Shown in pieces: positions 7,569 through 16,066 of a DNA stretch of 28,726 nucleotides (within the stretch, counting starts at the first letter, position 1; the number at the start of each line of letters is the position of its first letter). This stretch comes from Mucilaginibacter sp. UBA4741 (GTDB lineage Bacteria > Bacteroidota > Bacteroidia > Sphingobacteriales > Sphingobacteriaceae): the NCBI GenBank assembly GCA_002403905.1, contig DHIR01000021.1:1-28726 (forward strand). The letters run 5' to 3'. The notes under the pieces are model-generated. The model did no database searches and was not told the DNA's origin. It saw only the letters and a program-made list of their open reading frames with translations. The translations under genes were made by a program, and so were the position numbers.

Positions 7569-8623
7569 TCAACTACCTCATCCGTAAATTTTTTTATAGC
7601 TCGGCAGTAATGTTGGGTATTGTGGTGGTGGTTTTTTTTCTGTTCAATATTTTACCGGTTGATCCTGCCCGGATGACGCAGGGCCAGCGCGCCGATGTGC
7701 AGTCACTGCAAACAATTCGCAAAGAGTTTGGACTGGATAAACCCATACCCGTGCAATTTGCTTATTATATGAACGACCTGTCGGCTATAGGCATTCATTT
7801 AAATACGCCTGCAGAAAGGTTGCGCTATCATTATATTCCATTATTCGCTATTTCTAAATATAAAGTAGTTGCCTTAAAATGGCCTTATTTAAGGCGGTCT
7901 TATCAAACCAGTAAAGATGTTGTGTCGCTTTTGTTAGAAGTGGTGCCTAACACCTTGATATTGGCTACAACGGCTATGCTGTTTGCCATAGTCATCGGTG
8001 TGTTTTTGGGGATTATAAGTGCGATACATAAAGATACATGGGTAGACCGCTCGGCATTGGCGTTTTCAACTTTGGGGATATCGGCCCCCTCGTTTTTCGC
8101 AGGGATCATTATTGCCTGGATATTTGGCTTTGTGTTGAGTAAGTATACGGGCCTAAACATGTCCGGCAGTTTATATAGTTATGATCCGTTTAAAGGCGAG
8201 GTAATAACCTGGAAGAATTTAATATTGCCCATGGTTACTTTGGGCTTTCGCCCGCTGGCTATTATTGTGCAGCTTACCCGCAACGCCATGCTGGATGTTT
8301 TGGGTCAGGATTATATCCGCACCGCGAAAGCCAAAGGGTTAAATAGCAATGCTATTATTTATCGCCATGCTTTAAAGAACGCGCTTAACCCGGTTATAAC
8401 CGCTATTGCTACCTGGTTTGCCTCTTTGCTGGCAGGATCGTTTTTTGTGGAATATGTATTTGGGTATAACGGACTGGGTAAAACCACGGTTAACGCGTTG
8501 GAGATGTCAGACTTCCCGGTCGTGATGGGCTCTATTTTATTTATCGCTTTTATATTTGTGGTGATAAATATTTTGGTTGATGTTGTTTATGTTTGGATAG
8601 ACCCAAGAGTAAAATTACAATGA
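7565..8623 (+). CDS. ABC transporter permease, DppB/OppB type, without visible partners
   Basis: An inner-membrane permease subunit of a peptide/nickel-type ABC importer (352 aa). The N-terminus has the family pattern of an initial helix ending in FNILPVDPAR, then an E-F-G-L-D-K-P-I-P-V-Q-F segment typical of DppB/OppB. Six hydrophobic segments lie around residues 10-30, 125-155, 170-192, 217-240, 275-300 and 318-345. The ATPase-contacting EAA loop is R-T-A-K-A-K-G-L with H-A-L-K-N-A-L (252-274). The central loop between the first two helices (about 35-120) is longer than usual. No DppC, ATPase or solute-binding gene is nearby, so the rest of the transporter must be elsewhere. It overlaps the ATPase upstream and aroK downstream by four bases each (ATGA), which suggests translational coupling. 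Confidence 0.9.
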   Translation: MINYLIRKFFYSSAVMLGIVVVVFFLFNILPVDPARMTQGQRADVQSLQTIRKEFGLDKPIPVQFAYYMNDLSAIGIHLNTPAERLRYHYIPLFAISKYKVVALKWPYLRRSYQTSKDVVSLLLEVVPNTLILATTAMLFAIVIGVFLGIISAIHKDTWVDRSALAFSTLGISAPSFFAGIIIAWIFGFVLSKYTGLNMSGSLYSYDPFKGEVITWKNLILPMVTLGFRPLAIIVQLTRNAMLDVLGQDYIRTAKAKGLNSNAIIYRHALKNALNPVITAIATWFASLLAGSFFVEYVFGYNGLGKTTVNALEMSDFPVVMGSILFIAFIFVVINILVDVVYVWIDPRVKLQ

Positions 8624-9117
8624 AGCTATTTTTTATAGGATTTATGGGATGCGGCAAAACAACCTGGAGCCGCAAACTGGCCAATCACTTGGGCTACGAG
8701 TTTATGGACCTTGACCATATACTGGAGACAAAGGTAGGCATGACCATTGCCGAGTATTTTGAAGCACACGGGCAAGATGCTTTCCGGCAATTAGAATCGT
8801 CTATTTTAAAAGAAACCGACTATCCTGAAAATGTTGTAATATCAACAGGTGGCGGGTTGCCCAGCTTTTTTGATAATATGGAATGGATGAACGCAAACGG
8901 ACAAACCTTGTATATAAAACTATCGCCCAAAACTTTGGCCGAACGACTAGATAAAGGGAAAACAACACGCCCGTTAATACAGGGCCTGCATAGCGATGAA
9001 TTGGTAGCTTTTATTGCGGATAAACTTGCCGAGCGGGAAGGCTTTTATGAGCAGGCTACCCATATTGTAAATGGGATAGACATGTCTGTAGAAATGCTGG
9101 CTGAAACTGTTAAATAA
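8620..9117 (+). CDS. aroK: Shikimate kinase
   Basis: This enzyme phosphorylates shikimate at the 3-hydroxyl with ATP in the cytosolic chorismate pathway. The 165-residue length is normal. The P-loop GFMGCGKTT sits at residues 7-15. The shikimate-binding D-L-D follows at about 31-33, the arginine of F-R-Q-L-E next, then the STGGG motif and the lid arginine in TTRPL. I choose the ATG at 8620, which overlaps the permease stop as ATGA. The frame opens nine codons earlier at a TTG inside the permease, but those residues precede the universal M-K-L-F-F-I-G start. Its stop lies 3 nt from that of the convergent receiver-domain gene. It is the last gene of the cluster that begins at DUF1599. Confidence 0.95.
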   Translation: MKLFFIGFMGCGKTTWSRKLANHLGYEFMDLDHILETKVGMTIAEYFEAHGQDAFRQLESSILKETDYPENVVISTGGGLPSFFDNMEWMNANGQTLYIKLSPKTLAERLDKGKTTRPLIQGLHSDELVAFIADKLAEREGFYEQATHIVNGIDMSVEMLAETVK

Positions 9118-9120
9118 TAT

Positions 9121-9489
9121 TTAGGCGGCCTCTACGCTCATAAGGGCGGTTGATAACTCAACACTCCTTACTGGTTTAACCAAATAGGCAACGGGCTCTG
9201 TACGCATGGCATCGCAAACAATTCTGGTATCTGTAATTGATGATTGGTAGATAACAGGGATGTTTAAATACTTTTTAATATAAGCACCCAGGTCAATCCC
9301 GCTCTTTTTACCACTTAGCATAATATCGGTTATCACCATATCGATATCCTTACCTTCTAACTGCACTACCGCATCTTCATACGACTCTGAAACACCAACC
9401 ACTGCATGGCCCAGCTTAATAACCAACTGCTTAAGCGCAGCCGCTATTATCGGCGAGTCTTCTACAATAAAAATGTTCAGTTTCAACAT
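9121..9489 (-). CDS. Stand-alone response-regulator receiver domain (CheY-like)
   Basis: A 122-residue protein made only of a receiver domain, with no DNA-binding or enzymatic output. The acidic pocket is E10-D11, the phospho-acceptor is Asp55 in MVITDIML, the switch Ser/Thr position is Ser83, and the conserved lysine is Lys105 in LVKPV. All five key positions are present, so phosphorylation is expected. It lies 245 bp downstream of the TPR-HTH regulator on the same strand. That protein has no kinase domain, so the cognate histidine kinase must be elsewhere. Many Bacteroidota encode such single-domain regulators in phosphorelays. The function here is not known. Confidence 0.9.
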   Translation of the reverse strand: MLKLNIFIVEDSPIIAAALKQLVIKLGHAVVGVSESYEDAVVQLEGKDIDMVITDIMLSGKKSGIDLGAYIKKYLNIPVIYQSSITDTRIVCDAMRTEPVAYLVKPVRSVELSTALMSVEAA

Positions 9490-9616
9490 GATAGTACTGC
9501 TAAAATTAACTTAGTGTAAGACGCTATAATCCCGAATAAGGTTATAAAACACTATAACGCTGCTTAACTATTATGTAAAACTAAGGCATTAAAAAGATTT
9601 TGATCCATTTTACAAG

Positions 9617-9638
9617 TGGACAAATAATGGACAAATAA
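9617..9638. repeat. Tandem 11-bp direct repeat TGGACAAATAA
   Basis: The word TGGACAAATAA occurs twice head to tail, at 9617-9627 and 9628-9638, in the 245-bp gap between the TPR-HTH gene and the receiver gene. It lies about 130 bp upstream of the receiver start. It could be a pair of binding half-sites or chance slippage. Nothing else in the gap stands out. Confidence 0.4.
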
Positions 9639-9734
9639 ATAGAGCTTTGGGTTATAAAACGCAAGGACAGCATGCCCTATTTAGCTATAATAATGCGAAA
9701 ACCAGGGTGGCCATCCAATAAAAAACAAGCCTTT

Positions 9735-11357
9735 TTATATAGACGCTATAATGCTTTCTATATTTTCGTCCTTATTAAGTTCCATTTTTTTGCGTAGGTG
9801 TTGCTTGGATTTCTTTATTCCTGCAATAGTTATCCCCAGCATATTAGCCATTTCATAATTGCTAAGCTGCAACTTAATAAGTGATAGTATGCGTGCATCG
9901 GTAGTGGTAAGGTTTGGGAACTTTTGTTTCACTGTAGTAAAGAAACCGGTATGTACCTTTGCAAATAACTTTTTAAAGCTATCCCAATTTTCATCGGTCA
10001 TTATATGAGCCTTTACCAGGTTTTCCAGGTTCTCCATATCTGATGCGGCGATATGTTGCAATTGCAGGTGTTCGATCTCGACCTTAAATTCTTCTATTAT
10101 CTCGTTTTTTTGTTTGAGATTATCCGTAAAATAAAGTAACTCCAGTTCAGCGTTTTTCAATTCCTCATTAAGCAATTGTTTTTCTGATACTAAAAGATCC
10201 TTTCGCTTTCTTTCTTTTACGTATAGCAAAACAGCAATCGCCACTAATAAAATAAATACTACAATAAAAGCATTGCGCTCAAGGGTTTGAAATTTGGCTT
10301 TTGCATTAAGACTGGTTATTTGCTTGTCTTTTTGCACAGTTTCATATTTTAGCTGTAGCTCGCTTATTTGTTTTACATTATCAAGTACCTTTAATGAGTC
10401 GCGCATACTATGCATGCGGGTATAATGTGTTAAAGCATCCTTATAATCTTTGGTAGTGATATAGCAATCATATATATGGCCATGTATTTCCATTACCCGG
10501 TATGGCTCTTTCAGATCGGTAGCTATTTGTAAGGCCTTATTTAATAATTCAATACCTTTTGCCGTATGCCCCTGGAAATAATTAGCCTGGCCAAGCCATG
10601 AATATGCGTAAGTTAAAGAGCGTTGCTGGTTGTATTTAGTAGCCAGTTCAACCCCCTTGTTGCCATAATAATAAGCTTTCTCAAAATCGCGCTGATCTTT
10701 ATAGTACTGGCAAATATTATCGTAAAAACGTATGCGCAACCGCTCATATTTAGGGCTCGACTCTGCTATTTTTAAAGCGGCCAGGTTAAGGTCAATACTT
10801 TTATCAGCACCCGGTTGATGATTATTTAGGCTAACGGCACGGGTAAACATGGCTTTTAGACCCAAATAAGCAATGATGTGCGCGGTATCTTTGTCAGCAA
10901 TTGACATGTTTAAGCCCATATCAGCGGCCTTAAAAGCCATAGGGTAATTATTTGTTTCTTTATGTAAATTAGCTATAGTTCCCTGTATCTGAATTTCTAC
11001 AGGCCGTATATTATATTTTTCAGCATCGGCCAGGCATTTCATGCTTTGCTGCATGGCTTCTTTATGATTTGCCGCTTGCCAATAATAGTTGGCTTCAAAT
11101 AGTTCAGCATACACCAAGGCTGTATTGTCGCCGGTTTGTTTTTGTAATTGATAAAGCCTTTTTGCGACTATTTGTAAAGAGTCGTTATTGATCGCTTCAA
11201 CACGTTTGCCGGTAGTTATCAACTTTTTGATCTCGGCTGAGGTTTCTCCTGGTGATTGCTTATTAATTAACGGAGCGTTATTGTTCGTACAAGCCTGCAT
11301 ACTTATTATAAGCCATATGCCTATAAAAAAGCAACATTTGGGGGTTAGTTTATACAT
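9735..11357 (-). CDS. TPR - transmembrane - coiled-coil - HTH one-component regulator with N-terminal lipobox
   Basis: A 540-residue signalling protein of a type common in Bacteroidota. It starts with a signal sequence ending in a lipobox-like M-Q-A-C (Cys23). Several tetratricopeptide repeats follow (about 45-325), then one transmembrane helix (about 363-380), a charged coiled coil (about 383-433) and a C-terminal LuxR-like helix-turn-helix. In the latter, L-T-T-T-D-A-R-I-L-S-L-I at 483-494 and N-Y-E-M-A-N-M-L-G-I at 500-509 match the family. The TPRs would be periplasmic and the HTH cytosolic, so it may couple an envelope protein interaction directly to transcription. The lipobox would additionally anchor the N-terminus by lipid. 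Regulated genes are unknown; the receiver gene follows downstream. A -7-like box lies 35 bp upstream. Confidence 0.85.
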   Translation of the reverse strand: MYKLTPKCCFFIGIWLIISMQACTNNNAPLINKQSPGETSAEIKKLITTGKRVEAINNDSLQIVAKRLYQLQKQTGDNTALVYAELFEANYYWQAANHKEAMQQSMKCLADAEKYNIRPVEIQIQGTIANLHKETNNYPMAFKAADMGLNMSIADKDTAHIIAYLGLKAMFTRAVSLNNHQPGADKSIDLNLAALKIAESSPKYERLRIRFYDNICQYYKDQRDFEKAYYYGNKGVELATKYNQQRSLTYAYSWLGQANYFQGHTAKGIELLNKALQIATDLKEPYRVMEIHGHIYDCYITTKDYKDALTHYTRMHSMRDSLKVLDNVKQISELQLKYETVQKDKQITSLNAKAKFQTLERNAFIVVFILLVAIAVLLYVKERKRKDLLVSEKQLLNEELKNAELELLYFTDNLKQKNEIIEEFKVEIEHLQLQHIAASDMENLENLVKAHIMTDENWDSFKKLFAKVHTGFFTTVKQKFPNLTTTDARILSLIKLQLSNYEMANMLGITIAGIKKSKQHLRKKMELNKDENIESIIASI

Positions 11358-11391
11358 TTAAGGGATATACAAATAGTTAATGCTTGTGTAA

Positions 11392-11399
11392 CAAATATA
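11392..11399 (-). promoter_or_regulatory. Possible -7 box (TATATTTG) of the TPR-HTH gene
   Basis: Read on the minus strand this is TATATTTG, matching the Bacteroidota -7 consensus TAnnTTTG. It lies 35 bp before the ATG at 11357. No convincing -33 element is seen, so confidence is modest. Confidence 0.35.
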
Positions 11400-11554
11400 C
11401 TAATGGTTAACAATGATTTATATCAACTACCAGTACTAATTTTATTGACAAAATAGTCCCGGGTAAAAAGTAGCGCTTTGTGTTTCAAAAGGGGGATAAA
11501 AATGCCTATAATTGAACCTGCAAATTGCAGTCGACAGAAAAAATAGTATCCCGT

Positions 11555-12157
11555 ATGATAAAGCATATTTTAATGAGAATAAAAGGATCGTTAGAGATCA
11601 GGTTTAACTTTTATATCTTAAAAAAACGAAAGCTAACCATAGGCTCATCAAAAATTAAACTGGCAAAAGAGTGGATACTGTCTGAATATGATGCCCTGGA
11701 TGCCAGCAAAGCATCAGACTGGCAGCGCCTGTTTGGCGATAACCGCTTAACCAATATACTGGCCGAGCATGTTTGGGAACATATACCTGACGAGGAGACC
11801 CGCCTATCAAGCCAAAACTGTTATGACTACCTGCAAAAAGGCGGCAGATTAAGAATTGCGGTGCCCGATGGTAACAACCCTGATAAAGAATATATTGAAT
11901 GGGTACGTGTTGGAGGTACCGGCGTTGGTGCCGATGACCATAAAATACTATACACCTATGATGTAATGAAAAGCCGCCTGGAGAAAGCTGGTTTTAGGGT
12001 TGAGTTATTAGAGTATTGGGACGAAAATGGAAAATTTAACTATATCGATTGGACACTCGACGGTGGTATGATACACCGCTCGCGTAGATATGATCCAAGG
12101 AATAAGGACGGCAAATTGGGCTATACTTCATTGATAGTGGACGCGGTTAAGGATTAA
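11555..12157 (+). CDS. Predicted SAM-dependent methyltransferase (COG4627-like)
   Basis: A 200-residue protein resembling short class I methyltransferases found in polysaccharide loci. A degenerate SAM-binding loop K-L-T-I-G-S-S is followed by K-E-W-I-L-S-E-Y-D-A-L-D. Next comes A-E-H-V-W-E-H-I-P, the usual E-H-V-x-E-H segment. Then L-Q-K-G-G-R-L-R-I-A-V-P-D-G is the post-motif strand (K-G-G-x-L-R-x-x-x-P-D). The first SAM glycine motif has only one glycine, so cofactor binding should be tested. I choose the ATG at 11555; the frame opens at TTG 11525, which lies in a small palindrome CTGCAA-A-TTGCAG (11518-11530). Its stop overlaps the convergent DUF2304 gene by 11 bp. The acceptor is unknown. 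Confidence 0.7.
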   Translation: MIKHILMRIKGSLEIRFNFYILKKRKLTIGSSKIKLAKEWILSEYDALDASKASDWQRLFGDNRLTNILAEHVWEHIPDEETRLSSQNCYDYLQKGGRLRIAVPDGNNPDKEYIEWVRVGGTGVGADDHKILYTYDVMKSRLEKAGFRVELLEYWDENGKFNYIDWTLDGGMIHRSRRYDPRNKDGKLGYTSLIVDAVKD

Positions 12158-12497
12158 CTTTTTCGTTATACACCTTCTCCTTCAACAACGCAATATCTTG
12201 CGCCATTTGTTTGTTTTGTTTATGCAGTTTTGACGCTACTACGCTTAGGTGCAGTAAATAAACCAATATGGCAAAAATGCAGGCGGTAAATACCAGGTTG
12301 GGGGCTTCATAAACGCCAAACAGTTTTGACATTACCTCTAATCCACCTCGCCAAAAAGAAAATATTACCAGTATGAATGTGCACACACACCATACAATGG
12401 CATACTCTTCGCGCAATTTGCCTTTAATAATCAGCCTTGAGATGTAAAGCAGGAACAATAAGCTGGTAATAATAGTAATGATCTGTATGCGGGCCAT
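12147..12497 (-). CDS. DUF2304 membrane protein, partner of the adjacent glycosyltransferase
   Basis: A 116-residue membrane protein with three hydrophobic segments (about 4-22, 32-50 and 68-88), a basic loop R-L-I-I-K-G-K-L-R-E-E-Y after the first, and a charged C-terminal helix. This is the DUF2304 pattern. The family is regularly encoded beside polyprenyl-phosphate-type GT2 glycosyltransferases, as here, and may help hold or regulate the enzyme at the membrane. It starts 2 bp after the stop of the glycosyltransferase gene, so they form one transcription unit. The final codons overlap those of the convergent methyltransferase gene. Confidence 0.85.
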   Translation of the reverse strand: MARIQIITIITSLLFLLYISRLIIKGKLREEYAIVWCVCTFILVIFSFWRGGLEVMSKLFGVYEAPNLVFTACIFAILVYLLHLSVVASKLHKQNKQMAQDIALLKEKVYNEKVNP

Positions 12498-12499
12498 AG

Positions 12500-13210
12500 T
12501 TATTGGGTTTTACGTATTGCAGAAAATAGCATAGCAATGGTAACTTTTATACAATAATACAAAGAAGCAAAATTTCTGATAGATGATTGACCACTCAACC
12601 GGTTTGCCATAATAACCGGCGTTTCTTTTATAATTAAACCTGATTTTGAGAAATATACTAGCGATTCAGGCTCCGGGTACTCATCCGGATAATAAACTGC
12701 CGCCAGCTCAATAGCTTTTTTATCAAACAAACGGAAACCCGATGTGCTGTCAAAAATATGCATCCCGGTAAATGCTTTGTTTAACCAATGAAAATAGCCA
12801 ATGCCTAGTCGGCGTGTAAATGATGATTGAAAACCCTGCTTCTCTATAAATCTTGAGCCTATTACCAGGTTAGCACCGGTAGCTTCATAACAGGCTATTA
12901 ATTTTATTAATTCTTTAGGCGGATGCTGGCCATCGCCATCCATCTGTACGGCAAGGTCGAAGCTGTATTGCGATGCATACAGCAATCCGCTTTGCATGGC
13001 ACCCCCTATGCCCTGGTTAATGGGTAGATCTATCACTTTTACTTTATGTTGTTTTGCAACAGCAAGTGTGTCGTCTGTCGAGCAATCATTAACTACAATC
13101 ACGGTTATATCATATCCCGGAATAATTACCCCATTCAATTCTGCCAACAATACCGGCAATGATGCCTGCTCATTATAACAGGGTATGATGATGAGTAATT
13201 TGTTTGGCAT
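12500..13210 (-). CDS. Family 2 glycosyltransferase (dolichyl/polyprenyl-phosphate sugar synthase-like)
   Basis: A 236-residue GT-A fold transferase. The N-terminal IIIPCYNEQASL is the nucleotide-sugar binding start of GT2 enzymes. V-V-N-D-C-S-T-D-D-T follows, and Q-M-D-G-D-G-Q-H-P-P carries the metal-binding DxD and general DPM1-like motif. S-T-S-G-F-R-L-F and a conserved R-x-S-G-x-S-S segment near the C-terminus agree with polyprenyl-phosphate mannose/glucose synthases. There are no clear transmembrane helices, so it likely works at the inner face of the membrane with DUF2304. The product may donate a sugar to envelope glycans. Sugar and acceptor cannot be read from sequence. Confidence 0.88.
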   Translation of the reverse strand: MPNKLLIIIPCYNEQASLPVLLAELNGVIIPGYDITVIVVNDCSTDDTLAVAKQHKVKVIDLPINQGIGGAMQSGLLYASQYSFDLAVQMDGDGQHPPKELIKLIACYEATGANLVIGSRFIEKQGFQSSFTRRLGIGYFHWLNKAFTGMHIFDSTSGFRLFDKKAIELAAVYYPDEYPEPESLVYFSKSGLIIKETPVIMANRLSGQSSIRNFASLYYCIKVTIAMLFSAIRKTQ

Positions 13211-13305
13211 CAGGCAGGTAATAAATATGTGGTAGTAAAATTAATAAATTTTGTAATGGAGGCACGTAATGGAGGCGCAAAGTATTGAGTCTGCAAGGTA
13301 ATATG

Positions 13306-13341
13306 AAAAAGAAAGGCCTTCAGTTTTGTTGAAAGCCTTTC
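13306..13341 (-). terminator. Rho-independent terminator candidate of the S9 peptidase gene
   Basis: On the minus strand a stem GAAAGGC / GCCTTTC (13311-13317 and 13335-13341), with a further TTCA / TGAA pairing inside and a 7-nt loop, is followed by TTTTTC. It lies about 43 bp after the peptidase stop codon at 13384. Confidence 0.6.
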
Positions 13342-13350
13342 CTATGTGTA

Positions 13351-13372
13351 GAGACGCAACACTTTGCGTCTC
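13351..13372. repeat. Perfect 9-bp palindrome GAGACGCAA - CACT - TTGCGTCTC
   Basis: The arms at 13351-13359 and 13364-13372 match perfectly around a 4-nt loop. Nearby are related words GGAGGCACG and GGAGGCGCAAAGTA (13259-13282). Hairpins of this GACGCAA type are, from memory, dispersed intergenic repeats in several bacterial phyla. It sits between the S9 peptidase stop and its terminator hairpin. Confidence 0.55.
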
Positions 13373-13383
13373 AGAACAATGGT

Positions 13384-15878
13384 TTATTTCCTCTTCCCGT
13401 TCATTTCAACCTCGCGGGTCATTTCCAAAATATCTACTGGCTGCGAGTAATCGCCTAGTAAATGCTGTACAAAATAATCAGCCTTGCGCCAAAAGAAGTA
13501 TTCGGACATATCGCCGTAGGCATGGCGCTGGCCCGGTAGTAATACATACTCAAAACGTTTGTTAGCTTTTATCAACGCGTTAATTACGCGGATGCTATTG
13601 GCAGGGTTTACATTATTATCAATATCGCCGGTTGATAGCATTAGGTTACCTTTTAGGTTTTTGGCTACGTCCGGGTTTTTATCAATAGTGTATTGAAAGG
13701 TGGTATCGCCTTTGGCGGTAATTACTTCTTTTATACCATTGTGTTTTTCGCTCCACCAACTGTTGTATACCGCGTTATCGTGGTTGCCCGATTCGGACAC
13801 GGCTACTTTATAAAAATCAGGATATACAAACATCGCCGCAGCGCTCATAAAGCCACCACCAGAGTGGCCGGTGATACCAACTTTGGTAATATCAATAAAG
13901 TTAAAACGGTCTGCCAATTGCTCAACGGCTGCTTTCTTGTCGGCCAGGCCATAATCGCGCAGATTGCCATAGCCGTAGTTATGATACCATTTAGAACGCT
14001 CCGGACTGCCACCACGGTTACCCATGCTCACCACGATAAAGCCCAGTTGAGCCAGGCGGTCAACATAGTTCATACTGGCTGCGCTTATGCTAAAGCCGGA
14101 GTTTACCGCTTCTGTTTGCGGCCCGGGATAAACGTATTCTATGATAGGGTATTTCTTAGTCGCATCAAAATCATAGGGCTTGTACATTACACCGTACAAG
14201 TCGGTAATACCATCATCGGCCTTAATTTTAAATGGCTCAGGAAACTTGTAACCTGTCGCCATTAATCTTGATAAGTCGGCAGTTTCCAAATCCATTATTT
14301 TATAACCTGTATTATCATACAAAGCCGATTTTGGCCCAGCGTTTACTCTTGAATATCTACAAAATAACTTGGCCCATCATTTATATTGCTGGTATGGTTA
14401 AAGTTGCCCGGGTTTAGCAGTTTAAGGCCACTGCCATCCAGGTTAACGCGGTAAAGGTGCACGTAATAAGGGCTCTCGCCCGGTTCGCGGCCCGATGCGG
14501 TAAAGTACAACACGCGGCTCTTCTCGTCTATCCGCACAATATCATCACAGTGGAAAGACCCCGAAGTAATGCGGTTCTTCATCTTACCGGCATCATCATA
14601 CAAATAAAAATGTGCCCAGCCATCGCGTTCGCTCCATTCAATTAGTTCTTTACCGCCGTTTATAAGGCCAGGGGTTGATATCTCTACATAAGTATTCATA
14701 CGTTCATCAGCCTGTATGTTTACTTTGCCGGTGTGGATATCTACGTTGCAGATATCCAGTTTTTTCAAGTCGCGGCCAATGCGGTAGAAATAGAATTTAT
14801 CCGCCGTACCCAGCCATACGCTGGGCTTAAACTCATCGTCACGGTTTTTGGCTAAGGCAGGGGCCTGCCAGGCACCTATTGATTGATCCTTAAATAAAGC
14901 GATGTTCAACTTCTTAAAGGTCTTAGTGCCAAAATCAAACAGCAACATTTCGCTGGTTGGGGTTTCTTTTTCGCCAGGCATAAGGTATTTGTAGGTTTGC
15001 AGGGTTGGGCGTGGTTCGGCAATACTGTTTATCACCCAAAGGTCCTTCACTTTACGTTGGTCGTTACGCTCCATCACAAAATATTTCGAGTCGGGCGACC
15101 ATAACACACCAGCCGGGCGCCTTTTTTTGTTGGTTCCTTTGTCGGTAATGGTCTCATCATCGCCACGGCCACTGCCGTAGGCATAAAACTCAATGCCGTC
15201 TTTAGTTAACTGATGGTCTACAATGCTGGTATCGGTCTCGTCCTTTACCGCTTTTTTGTAGTTGGCTTTATCCATCCAATATAGGTTGAAATTTTTAGAG
15301 AAAACAATTGCTGAGCTATCAGGTGCTATAGATGCCCAGATAGGCTTTGGTTTAACTTTATTAAAATCCTTCAACTCGGCCAACTTGTTGTTTTGCAGAT
15401 CATAAGTAAAGTAAAAGGTTTTCTTCTCCAGCGAGTCGGCAGCCTTTTTATCCTTGCGGTCTTTTTTCACCACATCAACAGTACTTTTCAGTTCAAACTG
15501 TATCGATTTTTCGTTGTTGGTGAACTTTAAATTTTCTATAGGCAGGTGCTGGGCATCAAACGGGTCTTTTACAATAAGCGTTATTTCGGCAGCCAGTTTG
15601 TCGTTATCAAACATTTTTGTTTTTTTTCGCGTGGCGGGATCGACAATATACCATGATTTTATTTCGCTGGTTTCATACACATACCAAAAACGATTGGTCA
15701 ATTTTAACCAGTGCGGATCTATCGCCTGTGAGAAAACCATTTTACGCAATTTATCGGCGTTAAATTTAGAAGCCAGTTGGTAATTACCTTTAGTGGGTGC
15801 AGGTGCTGCAACCGGCGCTTGCGCTTTAACTTGCAGCAATAATAATACAAACAGAACGGATAAGTAAATTTTCTTCAT
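13384..15878 (-). pseudogene. S9B dipeptidyl-peptidase IV-like enzyme split by a one-base frameshift
   Basis: An exported serine peptidase of the DPP IV family, about 830 residues if the two parts are joined. The start is ATG 15878, followed by a signal peptide M-K-K-I-Y-L-S-V-L-F-V ending V-K-A-Q. The first part (to TAA at 14343-14345) is the beta-propeller domain, containing K-S-W-Y-I-V-D-P and later S-P-D-S-K-Y-F. The second part is the alpha/beta-hydrolase with nucleophile motif G-H-S-G-G-G, Asp in S-T-G-D-I-D-N-N-V and His in G-Q-R-H-A-Y-G. Around 14355 the first frame reads Y-F-V-D-I-Q-E-stop. The -1 frame reads Y-S-R-V-N-A-G-P-K, exactly the expected continuation (F-V-D-x-Y-S-R-V). One base therefore appears to be missing. 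The apparent start of the second part at 14322 is an internal Leu codon. It may be a real pseudogene or a sequence error; no slippery heptamer is seen. Confidence 0.85.
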
Positions 15879-16066
15879 GCGAATTGGATAAGCGTTTTTT
15901 AAAGAGATCAGTTCAGCCAAATAAATTGGCTGTCTAAAAGTATAAAAAGATGCGCTAAACAAAAAGCAGCCATATGCTAAGCTATCGTAACATTTATATA
16001 GTAATTGATTAAAAAGTTCGCCGCTGATCTAAAACACGCTCTTATTAGATAAAACATTAACAACCA

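Noticed and set aside
14340..14360. Programmed -1 frameshifting in the dipeptidyl-peptidase gene
   Set aside because: The sequence around the shift has no slippery heptamer, and such regulation is not known for this family.
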